Shown: positions 32,516 to 44,264, counted from the first letter of the stretch. The stretch is 64,000 nt of DNA from Phascolarctos cinereus (GCF_002099425.1 NW_018344159.1:1364001-1428000); one strand, 5' to 3'. Notes: a model not told the origin generated them from the letters alone. Made by a program: numbers and translations.

Positions 32516-34371
32516 CTTTTCTATATACTACATTTTTTTCTTTCTTTTCCTATGTTACTCCTCCCACCATCTCAAGCTCTGCATCAAAATAAGTATCTGT
32601 GTTTTTCAAACCTTGTGAGTTCTTCCTAGGATATTGAGTCTAGCACTCAAAAGAACATAATCTGTTTTTTGTATCTGAGTGTTTCTTTATTTCTGGGGTT
32701 CGTAGAAAGAGAAGTTATGTAGTCCTTGGCTGGACATTTATGTCTGTTTCCAGGCTTGCCAAAAGGGCCCATACTGAGTCACACGATTTGATTTTATATT
32801 CTTATTCAGGGACCACCGGGATTGTAAAACTCCCTGCTGCCGAGTCCATTTCTTGTAAATGACTGCACATATTTAAGAACACATATTTCAGCTGCTTCCC
32901 ACCCCCACCCCACCAGAATTGTTGTCCTCAAGTTGAAGGAAGATTAAGCATTTTGCATGTTTTCTTTCTTCTGAATCAGTTGGGAAATGGACAGCAATAA
33001 ATAAAAAATAAATAATTAAAACAAAAAGGCACTTCCTGATGGGCCAGCTCAACCCAGGCTTCACACCTGGAGTTCACTGAAGGCAATTTAAATTTTAAAA
33101 TACTTGGGAACTTCACCTCTCATACTTTGGAAGTCAAACGGGAAATCAAACCCGAAAAATCAGTGAACTGCACAGGTCCCAGGGTGCAAATTGTGACATT
33201 CCAGCATCATTTTTTCTCCCTAGCTATTGTGGTTCTACAGACTAACTTAAACATAATCTACGTAAAATGCTATATATTGGCTATTATTAGCATCATTATT
33301 ATGATTGACAATAATAATAATAATACTTAATCTTCCCTGTATACACGCTCTCTCTTTCCTCTTCAGCTAAATGTGTGTATATGTGTGCATACATCCACAT
33401 TAAACATACATATGTTGAAATTATCATAAAGCCACTAAAACTGTTCCTCTCCCCCATTTTCAACCCTGGCCATAACTGGAACTCTATCTATTTACTGTTT
33501 AGAATGAAGGGATAGAGGTGGACAAAGGGAAAATAAAAAGAAAGGGGCTTTTCGAACCAGTTCAGATACCTGCATGGTATTTAGACAAACAAGGCAAGTT
33601 TAACAGCTTAACAAATTTTAAAAAAGAAAATGTCCATTTCCTAAGACATAGCTAAGGCTGGGTAGCAAGCTTTGCCCCCAAATTTAGAGGGTGTTGACAA
33701 TACTTCCACTCCTTCGGCTGGTAAAAACAGCTGAGCTTAGCACCTAGTTAGCCAAAATGATTAGCTATAAGAGGAAGCTAAGATGCCTTGTTCCATCTTT
33801 AATTCCTCTCCCCCAGCTCTCTCTGCAGGAGGGGAAGCAGGCTGCCAGCCTCTCTTCCACCCTGCTGTCTCTGGAATTAACATTCAACCATCTTCTCTCA
33901 CAGTCACAATTTTCTGCTAAGAAACCTCATGGTAACTGGTATAAGTCTTGATTGAACACATCTGGACCCTCAGACAATTATTTTGCTTTGGATCCTACCT
34001 TGTCTAAATGCAGCTTTGCGTAAGGCAGTGTCCATTATCCCTAACACGACTTATGCTGGTTTGTGCTGGGGCAAAGAGTAGGAGGTCTATGTTATTAGTG
34101 AGGGCCTTCTGTAAGTGGTAATCCCTTGGAGATACTTCTCAATTCCCAGCTAGTCCCCCATACCCCAGCTGTCTTCTGCTTCTTACCGTTACTGCCAAAA
34201 TTCTTTTTTTCCATCTTCAATTCCTCTCCAGACATGCCCCGCCCCATCTCTCTTTAGCAGGGGATGCAAGCTTCCATCCTCTCTTCCACCTAGCTGTTTC
34301 TGGAATAAGCAGAAGGCCCCCTTTAGGTGTTTTAAGGGCTTTAATGCTATCAACTATAGAAAAAGCATAGC
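32516..34371. other. unassigned stretch, few repeats
   Basis: No exon or repeat family is recognised apart from a short (ATA)n run near 33310. This is one of the longest repeat-poor stretches and a fair place to look for conserved non-coding elements. Confidence 0.4.
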
Positions 34372-34440
34372 AAATAATCAACATGCATTTATTATGTACC
34401 TACTATGTACTAGCAAATAGGGATACAAATATAAAATAAA
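34372..34440 (-). mobile_element. L2 3' end fragment, reverse
   Basis: 'caacatgcatttattatgt' and 'tactatgtactagcaaatag' are the complement of the L2 3' terminus. Confidence 0.65.
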
Positions 34441-34523
34441 AGGGGAAAGATTCCCCTTTTTTAAGAAATCATTGTGGCACAGAATGAAGCAGCATAAGTC
34501 TTCATTGAAAATATAAATGGAAA

Positions 34524-34655
34524 GGGCAGCTAGGTAGCGCAATGGATAGAGCACCAGCCCTGAAGTCAGGCCTGAGTTCAAATGAGGCCTCAGACCGAAC
34601 ACTTGACACTTACTAGCTGTGTGACCCTGGGAAAGTCACCTAACCCTAATTGCCA
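34524..34655 (+). mobile_element. marsupial tRNA-derived SINE, short form
   Basis: 'gggcagctaggtagcgcaat', 'acttgacacttactagctgt' and 'gtgaccctgggaaagtcacc' are in sense order, with a (TA)n-rich tail. Confidence 0.92.
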
Positions 34656-34799
34656 TATATATACACATATATATGGAGCTAATCCTTTATCCTTCTTAGC
34701 TACCCTCTACTGACTAACAGTTTTATTCTTCTTTATCATTCTTCAAGTTCTTATCTTAGAGTCACCTAACCCTAATTATATTCAGCTTGGACAATAAAT

Positions 34800-34990
34800 C
34801 ATAGGATCATGGATTTAGAATTGGAAGGGACCCATGAGTCCATCCAGTCAAACACCCTCATTCTACAAATATTGAAACGTGGACCCAGTGAGACCCAACG
34901 GACCTCTCAAGACCACACAGAGATTAAACATGAGAGGTGGGATTTGAACCCGGATCCTTTGCCTCTAGAGCCTGAGCATTTTCAAGTAGA
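34800..34990 (-). mobile_element. CORE-SINE, reverse
   Basis: 'taggatcatggatttagaat', 'tgggatttgaacccggatcc' and 'cctctagagcctgagcattt' are reverse CORE-SINE phrases. Confidence 0.85.
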
Positions 34991-35235
34991 AATTCTCAGG
35001 CTCCTAGTCTAAGGTAGAATGGTTGTTGATAAGGCTGTAAGTTCACCATCCTGCTGCCCACTCTTCCTGGATATGTGGAGCATCTATAGGAAGCCACTCT
35101 TTGACTTTTCCATTTTCTCTAGCATTATAGCTACCTTCTTTATCCAATTTGAGATAGTACATCTTGTACTTTGGCAGTCACCTGTCCTTAGCCTGTTTCT
35201 CTCTATTCTCATCAATTTGAAGGAAGTTGAAAGTT
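34991..35235. other. unassigned
   Basis: Nothing recognisable. Confidence 0.4.
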
Positions 35236-35400
35236 AGTGGAAACTAAGGAGATCTGGATTCAAATCCCACCTCTGACACTTAATACCCGGTTGACTACGG
35301 ACCTCAGTCAAAAACTCTCCTCACCTTCATTTCCTCACATGTAAAATAAAAGGGTTAGACTAAATGACCTCTGATGTCCCTTTCAGCTTTTAATCTATTG
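35236..35400 (+). mobile_element. CORE-SINE
   Basis: 'ggattcaaatcccacctctg', 'catttcctcacatgtaaaat' and 'gacctctgatgtccctttca' are in sense order. Confidence 0.85.
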
Positions 35401-35820
35401 TCCTTTAGGTTAATTGACTGGTTGTTAAAGCTACTTCTACCTTCATAGTAAAGGTCAATTCCTTTAACTAATGTTTTAGACTGAATTCTCCTCTAGAAAA
35501 TATGTGGCCTTGTAGGTAAACCATCATCTTCTGGAGCCTCTATCCCATGATCATTTTCTCCATTGACCAGCAAAAGATTATTCCTGTTCCCAAAGAGAAC
35601 CCAATTCCCTTAAGACTTCCCACCAAGTTCCTAATTCTCATCTTAGAAATGCTTATACTTTTCCTGTCTCAAGTTACTAGTTTCATATACTCCCTGAGGT
35701 CCTCTTTGAAAGCTCATCATTCTGACGCCTTCTTCCCCATTTCACACATACCTCTTGCTGACTTTTCTAGGATTTTGTCTCCATAGGTTTACTGTATTAA
35801 AAACAGGTGTCAGCATGCTC
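35401..35820. other. unassigned
   Basis: A pyrimidine-leaning stretch without a recognised repeat or exon. Confidence 0.4.
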
Positions 35821-35833
35821 ATGCGCGCGCGCG

Positions 35834-35867
<34 letters not shown>
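35821..35867. repeat. (GC)n(CA)n alternating purine-pyrimidine tract
   Basis: ATG(CG)n followed by TA and about sixteen CA units gives nearly 47 bases of strict purine-pyrimidine alternation, with a CpG-rich start. Such tracts can adopt Z-DNA. Confidence 0.95.
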
Positions 35868-35869
<2 letters not shown>

Positions 35870-36465
35870 TTAAAACATTAAGTAACAATTGAGACAATTT
35901 TCACCAGCAACATCTTGTGACTATCAATAGGAGATGAACAAGGTTTGTGAATTGTGAAGGACAATGAGTTCCTAGGAAGCAAGGAGAAGGGTATTTGATT
36001 TGGAAAAAGGTTGAAAACTTGAGGAAAGTAAGTATATACATCTGGGGAAAGTGAGGGCAAGAGTATTCAACCCACATAAACTGCTGCTCTTGCCCATCTG
36101 AAACATGAACTAAAGAAGACTGACAACCACAATGACATCTTACTGTCTCAACTGATCCAAAATCAAGGCCTCTAGATGGGAAGAAGTCTGGCAATGCCAA
36201 TAGGTCATTTTTTTCCTAGGAGGACATCAAGTTTCAGTAAAGATTCTCCCACACTTTCATGGTCAGATAATATGTTATTCTGGTTAAGAGAGGTAGCCTG
36301 CATATCATACTCAGACGACCAGTTTTTAAAGCATTGACATGCAATTATAAACATTCATCACTAAAACCCACCTAAACACAATTGAAGCTGTCTTTGGTGA
36401 TACAGAAGGCACTTCAGGGATCCCCAGTGCCTCATTTTTGGACATTGATAGGACATTGCACATAG
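35870..36465. other. unassigned
   Basis: No exon or repeat is recognised. Confidence 0.4.
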
Positions 36466-36469
36466 AACA

Positions 36470-37085
36470 CGGATTAATAAATAGTTGCTGAAGAGCCAGG
36501 AGAACATCATACACAGTAACAGCTACGTTGTGCAGTGACTGACTTTGATAGACTTGGCACTTCTCAGCAACACAAGGATCTAAAACAACTCCAAAAGACT
36601 CACAATGGAAAATGCTATCCACATCCCAGAGAAAGAACTATAGAGTCTGAATTCATATGGAAGCATACTATTCACTCTCCTTTTCTTTTGTTGTTTTGTT
36701 TTATTGCTTCATTCTCGTGGTTCCTCCCATCAGTTCTAATTCTTCTTTACATCAAGACCAACAGGACGGGCAGCTAGGTGGTGCAGTGGATATAGCACCA
36801 GCCCTGAAGTCAGGAGGACCTGAATTCAAATCCAGCCTCACACCAGTCACTTGATATTTACTGGCTGTGTGACCGTGGGCAAGTCACTTAACCCCAATTG
36901 CCTAAAAAAGGGGAAAAAAACTAATGGGAAAATATGCTTATATGAATGTATAAGTAGAGCCTATATAAGATTGTATACTATCTTGGGGAGGGGAAAGGAA
37001 AGGGAAGGAGAGAAAATTTAAAACTCAAAATCTTATGGAAGTAAATGTTGAAAACTAAAAATAAACTAGTTAATTATTTTTTAAA
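36470..37085 (+). mobile_element. L1 3' UTR, interrupted by SINE
   Basis: 'gccaggagaacatcatacac', 'tctcagcaacacaaggatct', 'tatccacatcccagagaaag' and, after the SINE, 'tatgcttatatgaatgtata' and 'ggaagtaaatgttgaaaact' follow the 3' UTR order of the L1 at 41292-43200. Confidence 0.88.
36773..36915 (+). mobile_element. marsupial tRNA-derived SINE, short form, in L1
   Basis: 'gggcagctaggtggtgcagt', 'tcaggaggacctgaattcaa' and 'gtgaccgtgggcaagtcact' end in an A-rich tail. It lies within the L1 3' UTR. Confidence 0.93.
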
Positions 37086-37221
37086 GATAAATAGTTGCTA
37101 ACTTGAATTTATTGAATTATCATTGTGCTATAGGTGTGAAGTGATCTTTTTTTTAATTGTATGTAAAAAAAATAAGTTAAATTAAATAAATAAAAAATGT
37201 ATGTATTCACTTATTTTTAGA

Positions 37222-37450
37222 TTAGCTCTACCTATCTTGCCCAGGCTGGAAGTTCAGTGGCCACACACGAGCCCAATCCCACTGGTAATTGGCATAGACG
37301 TTTTGACCCTATTCTTGGGAACTTACCATATTGGTTTCAGACTTGGTGCAGAAATCCAGTTGGCTTAAGCCGCCCTGAAAGACAAAACTCTTAAACTCAA
37401 TTGTTCCACCAGCCTCAACTTCTATAGTAGCAGACACTGTAAAGGGGGGG
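37222..37450 (-). pseudogene. 7SL RNA retropseudogene, internally deleted
   Basis: 7SL is the RNA of the signal recognition particle. The plus strand here is the complement of 7SL. The 3' Alu-domain half gives 'ttgcccaggctgga', 'cagtggc', 'atcccact' and 'gttttgacc' in order (37237-37325). The 5' half follows: 'accatatt', 'cagacttggtgcag', 'aactc', 'ccaccagcctcaacttct' and 'gtagcagacactgtaaa' (37328-37440). Between them about 60 bases of the S-domain tip are missing. It is diverged and has no obvious RNA polymerase III terminator in place, so it is a dead retrocopy. Marsupials lack Alu SINEs, so this is not Alu. Confidence 0.8.
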
Positions 37451-37655
37451 GGGGTGCACTACAGAGCCTGGTTACTCAGCTGGAAATGATAATTCAATCA
37501 ACTATTTGACAGGCTATTAGATAAATCAGTTTTAGCTGTTTTGTGGAAATATTAGGCAATAGACTGAAGCAGAATCTTTGATAGGGGCATATAGTTCTTT
37601 TTGCTCAATAATCTCATTCTTCCACTCCATCAAACGATTTCACTTGTCTTGGGGA
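37451..37655. other. unassigned
   Basis: Nothing recognisable. Confidence 0.4.
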
Positions 37656-37669
37656 GTTGCACGAATCTC

Positions 37670-38280
37670 AGAACCCAATACCCTTTGATCTAGTGATACC
37701 ACTACTAGGTCTGTACCCCAAAGAGATCAAAAAAAGAGGAAAAGGACCCATTTGAGCAAAAATATTTATAGCAGCTCTTTTTTTGTGGCAAAGAATTGGA
37801 AACTAAGGGGGTGCCCATCAATTGGGAATAGATGAACAGACTATGGTATATGAATGATAGAATACTATTGTCCTGTTAGAAATTATGAAGGGGATTGTTT
37901 AATGAAGGGAATGGGGAAATCTTGGGACACCTTAAAAAATGGTGCAAAGTGAAGCTAGCAGAACCAGGAGAACAGCTTATACAATGACAACAGTATCATA
38001 AAGACCAAAAAAAAAATGTTGAAAGATTTGGGAACTCCGATCAACACATTGACCTGCCATGATTCCAGAGGTCTCATGATGAAACATGCTACTCACCTCC
38101 TGATAGAAGATGATAAACTCATGGTTCAGATTGAGACATGTCTTTTTTTTGGAAAGGACCAATGTGGGGATTTGTTTTGTTCAAGAAGTTTTGTTTTTCT
38201 TGCTTTCCCATTAGAGGGGGAGAAGAAGTAAAGTGACAGAAGACAGATTTTTGTTTGGAAAAAAAAATTTAATTTAAAAA
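37670..38280 (+). mobile_element. L1 3' UTR
   Basis: 'gataccactactaggtctgt', 'ccccaaagagatcaaaaaaa', 'atttatagcagctctttttt', 'gtgcccatcaattgggaata' and 'agcagaaccaggagaacagc' are in order. It is a 5'-truncated copy ending in A-rich sequence near 38270. Confidence 0.88.
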
Positions 38281-38284
38281 ACAA

Positions 38285-38930
38285 ACAAATCTCAGATCTT
38301 CCCATAGGACCTTTTCAATATCTACCACCTAAGCCCAGCCATCAAAGTGTATATTCTACAACATTCTTGATTCTACGGTAAAAATGAAAAATGGTGCATT
38401 TCAAGGTTTAGAAAGGTATTAGGATACATGGTTTATTTGGAATGCCAGAGGGAAAATAAAAGAACTAAACATATGGACTTGAAAACATTCTTTGAATGTA
38501 ACTACACTAGGCATATTCCACAGAAACCTTGGACAGTGAGAAAGTTAGATGTTAGATATTATATGTGCAAAAGTCTTTGCTCCATTTTTGTAATAAACTT
38601 TATAGATATCCAGTTCAATTCAATCTTTCTGTCTGCGCAATGTTGAGCTCATGCTATATGGTTTTTAATATTTTTTCTTCCTTTTCCTTTCCTTCCCCTC
38701 CCTATATCTGGTTCCAAGTGATTAAAATGAATTCTGATTATTCTGACTTTATCATCATTCTTGGAAGCATTGCAGACTATGAAAACTGAGATACCTTAGC
38801 AGGGATCTCAGTTTTCCTAGATGTTTTTTAGATGCACAATGAAAAGAAATTTTAGATATAGACTCTTCAAGCCTAGTGGATTTGCAGTTTGGGTTTCATT
38901 ATTATCAATAAAATTTAAAAAAAAAACAAC
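38285..38930. other. unassigned; contains a 12-base hairpin
   Basis: No repeat family or exon is recognised. A perfect hairpin lies at 38781-38816. Confidence 0.4.
38781..38816. repeat. perfect 12-base hairpin with 12-base loop
   Basis: GAAAACTGAGAT (38781-38792) and ATCTCAGTTTTC (38805-38816) are exact complements. A T-rich run does not follow at once, so no terminator is implied. Confidence 0.9.
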
Positions 38931-38949
38931 CCTAAAGTTCATCTTACTT

Positions 38950-39102
38950 TTCTGGTTTGTTTTTGGCAAGGTAATTGGGGTTAAGTAATTTGCCCAGAAT
39001 CACACAGCTAGTAAGTGTTATGTGTCTGAGGTCAAATTTGAACTCAGGTCTATCCTGACTCCAGGGCCAGTGCTCTATCCACTGTACCACCTAGCCACCC
39101 CA
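38950..39102 (-). mobile_element. marsupial tRNA-derived SINE, short form, reverse
   Basis: 'ggggttaagtaatttgccca' through 'ctgtaccacctagcc'. A 16-base target duplication, 'aaagttcatcttactt' (38934-38949) and 'aaagtttatcttactt' (39103-39118), has one difference. Confidence 0.95.
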
Positions 39103-39119
39103 AAAGTTTATCTTACTTA

Positions 39120-39544
39120 AAGACAAAAGAAAACAAAAATACACTAGTAAATCACTAACGAAGAAGAAGAGCATTACCACTTAGAGAAAATGTTTCCACC
39201 TTGTGTTTTGTTACATCTCTTGCCTGACGAATTTGTGACTTGTGATATGACTAAAGTTAATATGACAGGAATTTTAACAGATATACAATTTGCATAACCC
39301 CTTGAGTTCTGTCCTCTTCTAAATAGTTCCCCCTGGTGGTCTATCCCCAAAGTTCTTGAAATGACTCTGGAGCCCATGGAACATTATGTTGCATATCTAG
39401 AATCTTAGCAAAAAATGCGCTCTTTAAAGTCAAGTCCATTTGGGAGATTTCTAAGCCAAGTCTGGTGTAGTGTTATATATTGGTTAATAATTTTATGGAT
39501 ATAAAGCAGAAGGGAGAAAGAGAGAACTTAAATTTTCCCAGTAT
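39120..39544. other. unassigned; contains a CTCF-like motif
   Basis: No repeat or exon is recognised. A CTCF-like core motif on the minus strand is listed separately. Confidence 0.4.
39325..39339 (-). promoter_or_regulatory. candidate CTCF core motif
   Basis: The minus strand reads CCACCAGGGGGAACT. It fits the CTCF core CCASYAGRKGGCRSY except for A in place of C at position 12. Motif only; occupancy is unknown. Confidence 0.35.
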
Positions 39545-39545
39545 G

Positions 39546-39792
39546 GAGCAGCTGTATGACATAGTAGATAGAATGCCTTGCCTAGAGTCAGGAAGACTCA
39601 TCTTCCTGAGTTCAAATCTGACCTCAGACACTTCCTAGCTGTGTGACCCTGGGCAAGTCACTTAACCCTGTTTGTCTCAGTTTCCTCATCTATAAAATGA
39701 GCTAGTGAAGGAAACGGCAAGCCACTCCTGTATCTTTGCCAAGAAAAGTCCAAATAGGGGTCATGAAGAGTCAGCCACAACTTAACAACAGA
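39546..39792 (+). mobile_element. marsupial SINE, long form
   Basis: 'gcagctgtatgacatagtag', 'gtgaccctgggcaagtcact', 'ctataaaatgagctagtgaa' and the RTE-type tail 'gaagagtcagccacaactta' with (aac)n are present. It is full length. Confidence 0.93.
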
Positions 39793-39794
39793 TT

Positions 39795-41290
39795 TTCTTT
39801 TCTGAAGGCAAGAGACTTTGCCTAGCTCAGACTAGGATCTTTGGTAGTCATATTTTAAAAGCATTAGGATAAAGTGAAAGGGATCAATAATGAACTAAAT
39901 GCTTTAAACCTAGCTATGGATCTAGAATCCAGATGCCTCTAGAAATAAAATGGCAAACTAGGAAACACCCCAAGCTGTAAGGGAAGAAAAGCATCAGAAT
40001 TTTTGTTACTTTCCCTTCGCCTGGTATCTTGCCATTTGGCACACTGGGTTTGAAAGGAAAGCCATCACCCTGTGAAGAAAGGGAGGAGTGATTTGCTTAG
40101 AAAGGGAAGGTCATGGCCCTGAAGTGAGCTGCTAGGGAAATGCCCTACATGAAAGGAGACAATACAAATTATTAGAGCATGTTCAGAGAGGCCTTCTGGC
40201 TTAGTTTTAGATTGACAGCTCAGCCTACCTACTCATTGCCATCTCCTGCTCACAGATGTACCCTATCATTGAAATTAAATTTAGCACTATGGGTATGAAA
40301 TCTTGCAGATGTCAGACTTTTCTGATGTATTGGTTATGTAAAGTACACCCCCTTTCAGATCTGGACAATTTAATTTGTGGAAAAGGGCAGAAATAAAGAA
40401 CTTAGAGTTTGCACCTTCCTCCATGGTGAAACTGATTAGATGAAAAACTTCACTGCTGAGAGTTTATTGTAGGAAGAGCATCACTGCTGGGAACTAATTG
40501 GAGAAAGAAGAGTCTTTCCTTCTTAACGGAACTGGTTGGTGACAAAACAGAATTGTCTGCCTTGCCTGAATCCAGACCCTGGGCTCTATCCACAGTATCA
40601 CATAGCTTTTCCACACTATCCTTATCCCTAGAGCCCTTAGAAAATGAATTATATCAGTGTGACCATTCCCTCTGGGAACCAGCCAGGGGTTTGCTGGAGC
40701 CAGCTTGAACCAACTCACAAGAGAGGATAGTTAAATTTTCAGTGTTAGCATTTACACTTCAGAAATTAGCAAAGGACTACAAATAAGCGCTTAATTTTTT
40801 TTGTTTTCTTGTCGAGACTCAAAGTTATGAAGAAATGTCAACAACGCAAATTAAAAGTGTATCATATGTCCTTTTTTTTTTTTAGAACATTTAACGACCT
40901 ACCACTTGCCAGCAAGAGTGAACCAGTCAATGGAGAAGAGAGCAGAAGAGATGCTTATGTGCACATGACTAACTCATAGGACAGTTAGTTTGGCTGAACT
41001 GCTTTTTTCCCTTTTTTTATTTTTTGCCATTAGGCATGGCTGAGGAGGAGGGTTCTGATACATTGGGAAATGTAGGTGATTTTAAAGACAAAAGATATCA
41101 ATAACAAAGTATCTTTAAAAAGAAAATAAACATAGTAGGCATGTAATTATAATGACCATGCTTCCTCCTGGAGAAAATTTAAGAAAAGTTACTAAAAGTG
41201 TGAGGACTACAGATGTGATACTTTAATATATTGTCAGACACTACTGAAGTGTTTTGATAAACTATTTTTCTTTTCTCTATTTTATTTTTA
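39795..41290. other. unassigned stretch with a SINE scrap
   Basis: Apart from a reverse SINE head scrap at 40560-40610 ('gaatccagaccctgggctct'), no repeat or exon is recognised. Confidence 0.4.
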
Positions 41291-41291
41291 A

Positions 41292-43200
41292 TAAAAATGA
41301 CAATTCTACTTATATTAATTTACTTATTCAGTGTCATACCAATCAGACTACCAAAAAATATTTTGTACAGCTAGAAAAAATAATAATGAAATTCATCTGG
41401 AAGAACAAAAGTCAAGAATATCAAAAGAGTTAATGAAAAAATGCAAAGGAAGGTGACTTAGCCATACCAGATCTTAAACTATATTATGAAGTGGTAGTCA
41501 TCAAAACTATCTATTACTGGCTAAGAAATAAAGTGAAGAATCAGTGAAATAGATTAAGTACATAAGACACAGTAGTAAATGACCATAGTAATTTAGCATT
41601 TCATAAACCCAAAGACTCAAAGATTCTTTTGGGATAAGAATTCACTATTTGACAAAAACTCCTGTGAAAGCTAGAAAACAATATGGCAGAAACTAGGTAT
41701 AGACCAACATCTTACACCATATACCAAGATAAGATCAAAATGGGTACATGATCTAGATATAAAGGGTGATACCTTAAGCAAATTAAGAGACCAAGGAATA
41801 GTTTACTTGTCAGAACTATGGGAAAGGGAAGAATTTATGACATACAAGAGATAGAGTCTTTTATGAAATATAAAATGGATTTTGATTATATTAAATTAAA
41901 AAGGGTTTGCACAAACAAAACCAAAGCAACCAAGATTAGAAGGAAAACAGAAAGCTAGAAAACAATTTTTACAGCAAGTATTTCTGACAAAGGCTTCATT
42001 TCTCAAACATATAGAGAACTGAATCAAATATGTAAGAATACAAGTCATTTCCTAATTGAAAAAATAGTCAAAGAATATGAACAGGTAGTTTTCAGATGAA
42101 GAAATCAAAGCTATCTATAGTCACACAAAAAATGTTCTAAATCACTATGGATTAGAGAAATGCAGATTAAAACAACTCTGAGGTACCACCTCACACCTAT
42201 CAGATTAGCTAATTTGACAAAAAAAAAGGAAAATGATAAATGTTGGAAGGGATGTGGGAAAATTGGGACTGATGCGCTGTTGGTAGAACTGATCCAACTA
42301 TTCTGGAGAACAACTTGGAACTATGCCCAAAGGGTAATCAAACTATGTATATATTCTTTGATCCAGCAATACCACTACTAGGTCTGTATCCCAAAGAGAT
42401 TAAAAAAAAGAAAAAGGACCTACTTGTACAAAAATATGTGTAGCAGCTCTTTTTGTAGTGGTGAAGAATTGGAAATTGAGGGCATGCCCATCAATTGTGG
42501 AATGACTGAACAAGTTATGGTATATGAATGTAATAGGATAGTATTGTGTTATAAGAAATGACAGGCAAGATTTTGGAAAAACCTGGAAAGACTTCTATGA
42601 ACCAGTGCAAAATGAAGTTAGCAGTACCAGAACATTATACACAGTAACAGCAGTACTGTGCAATGAACAACTGTGAATGACTTGCCTATTCTCAGCAATA
42701 CAATGACCTAAGACAATTCCAAAGGACGAATGATGAAAAATGCCATCCACATCCAGAGAAAGAACTTATGGAGTCTGAACACAGAATGAAACATATTATT
42801 TTCACTTCATTTTTTCTTTTTTTTTTCTTTTTGGTCTGTTTCTTCTTTCACAACATAAGTAATATGGAATATATTTTACATGGTTGCACATCTATGATCT
42901 ATATCAAATTACCTACTGTCTTGGAGGGGGGGAGGAAGGGAGGGAGAAAACTTAGAACTCAAATATTTTTTTTAAATGGACATTAAGGGGCAACTAGGTG
43001 GTGCAGTGGATAGAGCACCGGCAGTGAAGTCAGGAGGACCTGAGTTCAAATCTGGCCTCAGACCAAACACTTGACACTTACTAGCTGTGTGACCTCGGGC
43101 AAGTCATTTAACCCCAATTGCCTAAAAGCAAAAAAAAAAAAAAAAAGGATGTTAAAATTTGTTTTTACGTGTAATTGGAAAAAACAAAATATTATTAAGA
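41292..43200 (+). mobile_element. L1 LINE, ORF2 end and complete 3' UTR
   Basis: The longest L1 piece in the window. The ORF2 C-terminal part ('gtcataccaatcagactacc', 'gaaattcatctggaagaaca', 'taccagatcttaaactatat') leads into the 3' UTR ('ccacctcacacctatcagat', 'tccagcaataccactactag', 'tccacatccagagaaagaac') and a G-rich run, ending at about 43200. It is 5'-truncated and has many stops. A SINE (42988-43147) splits its terminal part, and L1 sequence resumes with 'tttacgtgtaattgg'. Confidence 0.93.
42988..43147 (+). mobile_element. marsupial tRNA-derived SINE, short form, in L1
   Basis: 'ggggcaactaggtggtgcag', 'tcaggaggacctgagttcaa' and 'acttgacacttactagctgt' end in an A17-like tail. The flanks 'ggacattaa' and 'ggatgttaa' are the likely target duplication. 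Confidence 0.93.
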
Positions 43201-44028
43201 ATAAACATAAGGAAAAAAGGAAATAAAAATGATTTGAAAATAAAAGGTAGCAAATTTTTTTAAATGGAAAAAGAAAATAAATAAACAAATCCATGAGATT
43301 GTATACTCCCTGAAGGCAGAGATTATTTTTGTCTTTATTTATATCACTAGTGATTAACATAATGCCTGGCTATTAGCTTGGATAAATGGATTTATTTGCC
43401 ATTTGCTATGTATAGGAAGAGAACCAAGTCTTGAATATATAGCTTGGGGCATTCCTTCCCCATAAAGAGACATTGATCAGGAATTCAGCTAGAACCTAAA
43501 ATTCATTTGCCCTGGACTAACAATATTTAAAAGTGTGGCTGTATACAATTCTAGCCTGGAACCTTTTCTCTGAGTAGAGCAGAGTGGCCAGCCTCTGGCC
43601 CTAACCTCCTGCTCCCATCCATCCCCAACCCCAGCGGAAATCAAAATCTCTCTTGGAGAAGTATGGATAGAAGAGATTCTACAGATATCTACTCATATCC
43701 CCCTTGCCACATCTAGGCAGATCTATGTGGACACACATAACATACTTCTAAGGAAGGATCCCACCCTGGGCTTACCACTTTTCTCAGTCATCAAAAACAG
43801 AAGCCCCTATTCCCACGCTACAAACAAGATGCCTTCCTGATATTAATTGTCTCATTTACTGATACAACTAAGAGGAAGATAAGGGTGGAGGGGAAGCCAT
43901 GTGACCTTTGAGCAGGAGGCGACATAGTCTAATATACACTCTAGAGAGTCTGTCCAAGGCAAAACACAAAGTATAGAAAATGCCAGCTCTGTTCATTAGA
44001 TAGGAAGATATCTCAACATACTTTTTGA
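43201..44028. other. unassigned stretch
   Basis: No exon or repeat is recognised. The middle (43500-43900) might be a decayed LTR, but no paired ends are visible. Confidence 0.35.
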
Positions 44029-44029
44029 G

Positions 44030-44098
44030 GTCTTCTTGATTCCAAGTCCAACACTCTATCCATTATGCCACCTATCTGCCTTATACCACCTAGCTGCC
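44030..44098 (-). mobile_element. SINE head fragment, reverse
   Basis: 'tgattccaagtccaacactc' and 'ttataccacctagctgccct' are the complement of a tRNA-derived SINE head. Confidence 0.7.
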
Positions 44099-44264
44099 CT
44101 GCAAGAAACTAGAGATAAATACTATGAAGTATAAGGAGTTCTCCAAGAGAAACCTTTCATGAGGTCTAAAGTTGTGAGGGGCTATTTACAAAACAAGGCT
44201 TACAATTACAAGAGGAGTGAGTGTTTTTTGAGCTGTGTAAACACTTATGGGCTTTCATCATACA

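Noticed and set aside
37222-37450. Alu-like SINE
   Set aside because: The sequence includes S-domain parts of 7SL that Alu lacks, and marsupials have no Alu, so it is a 7SL pseudogene.
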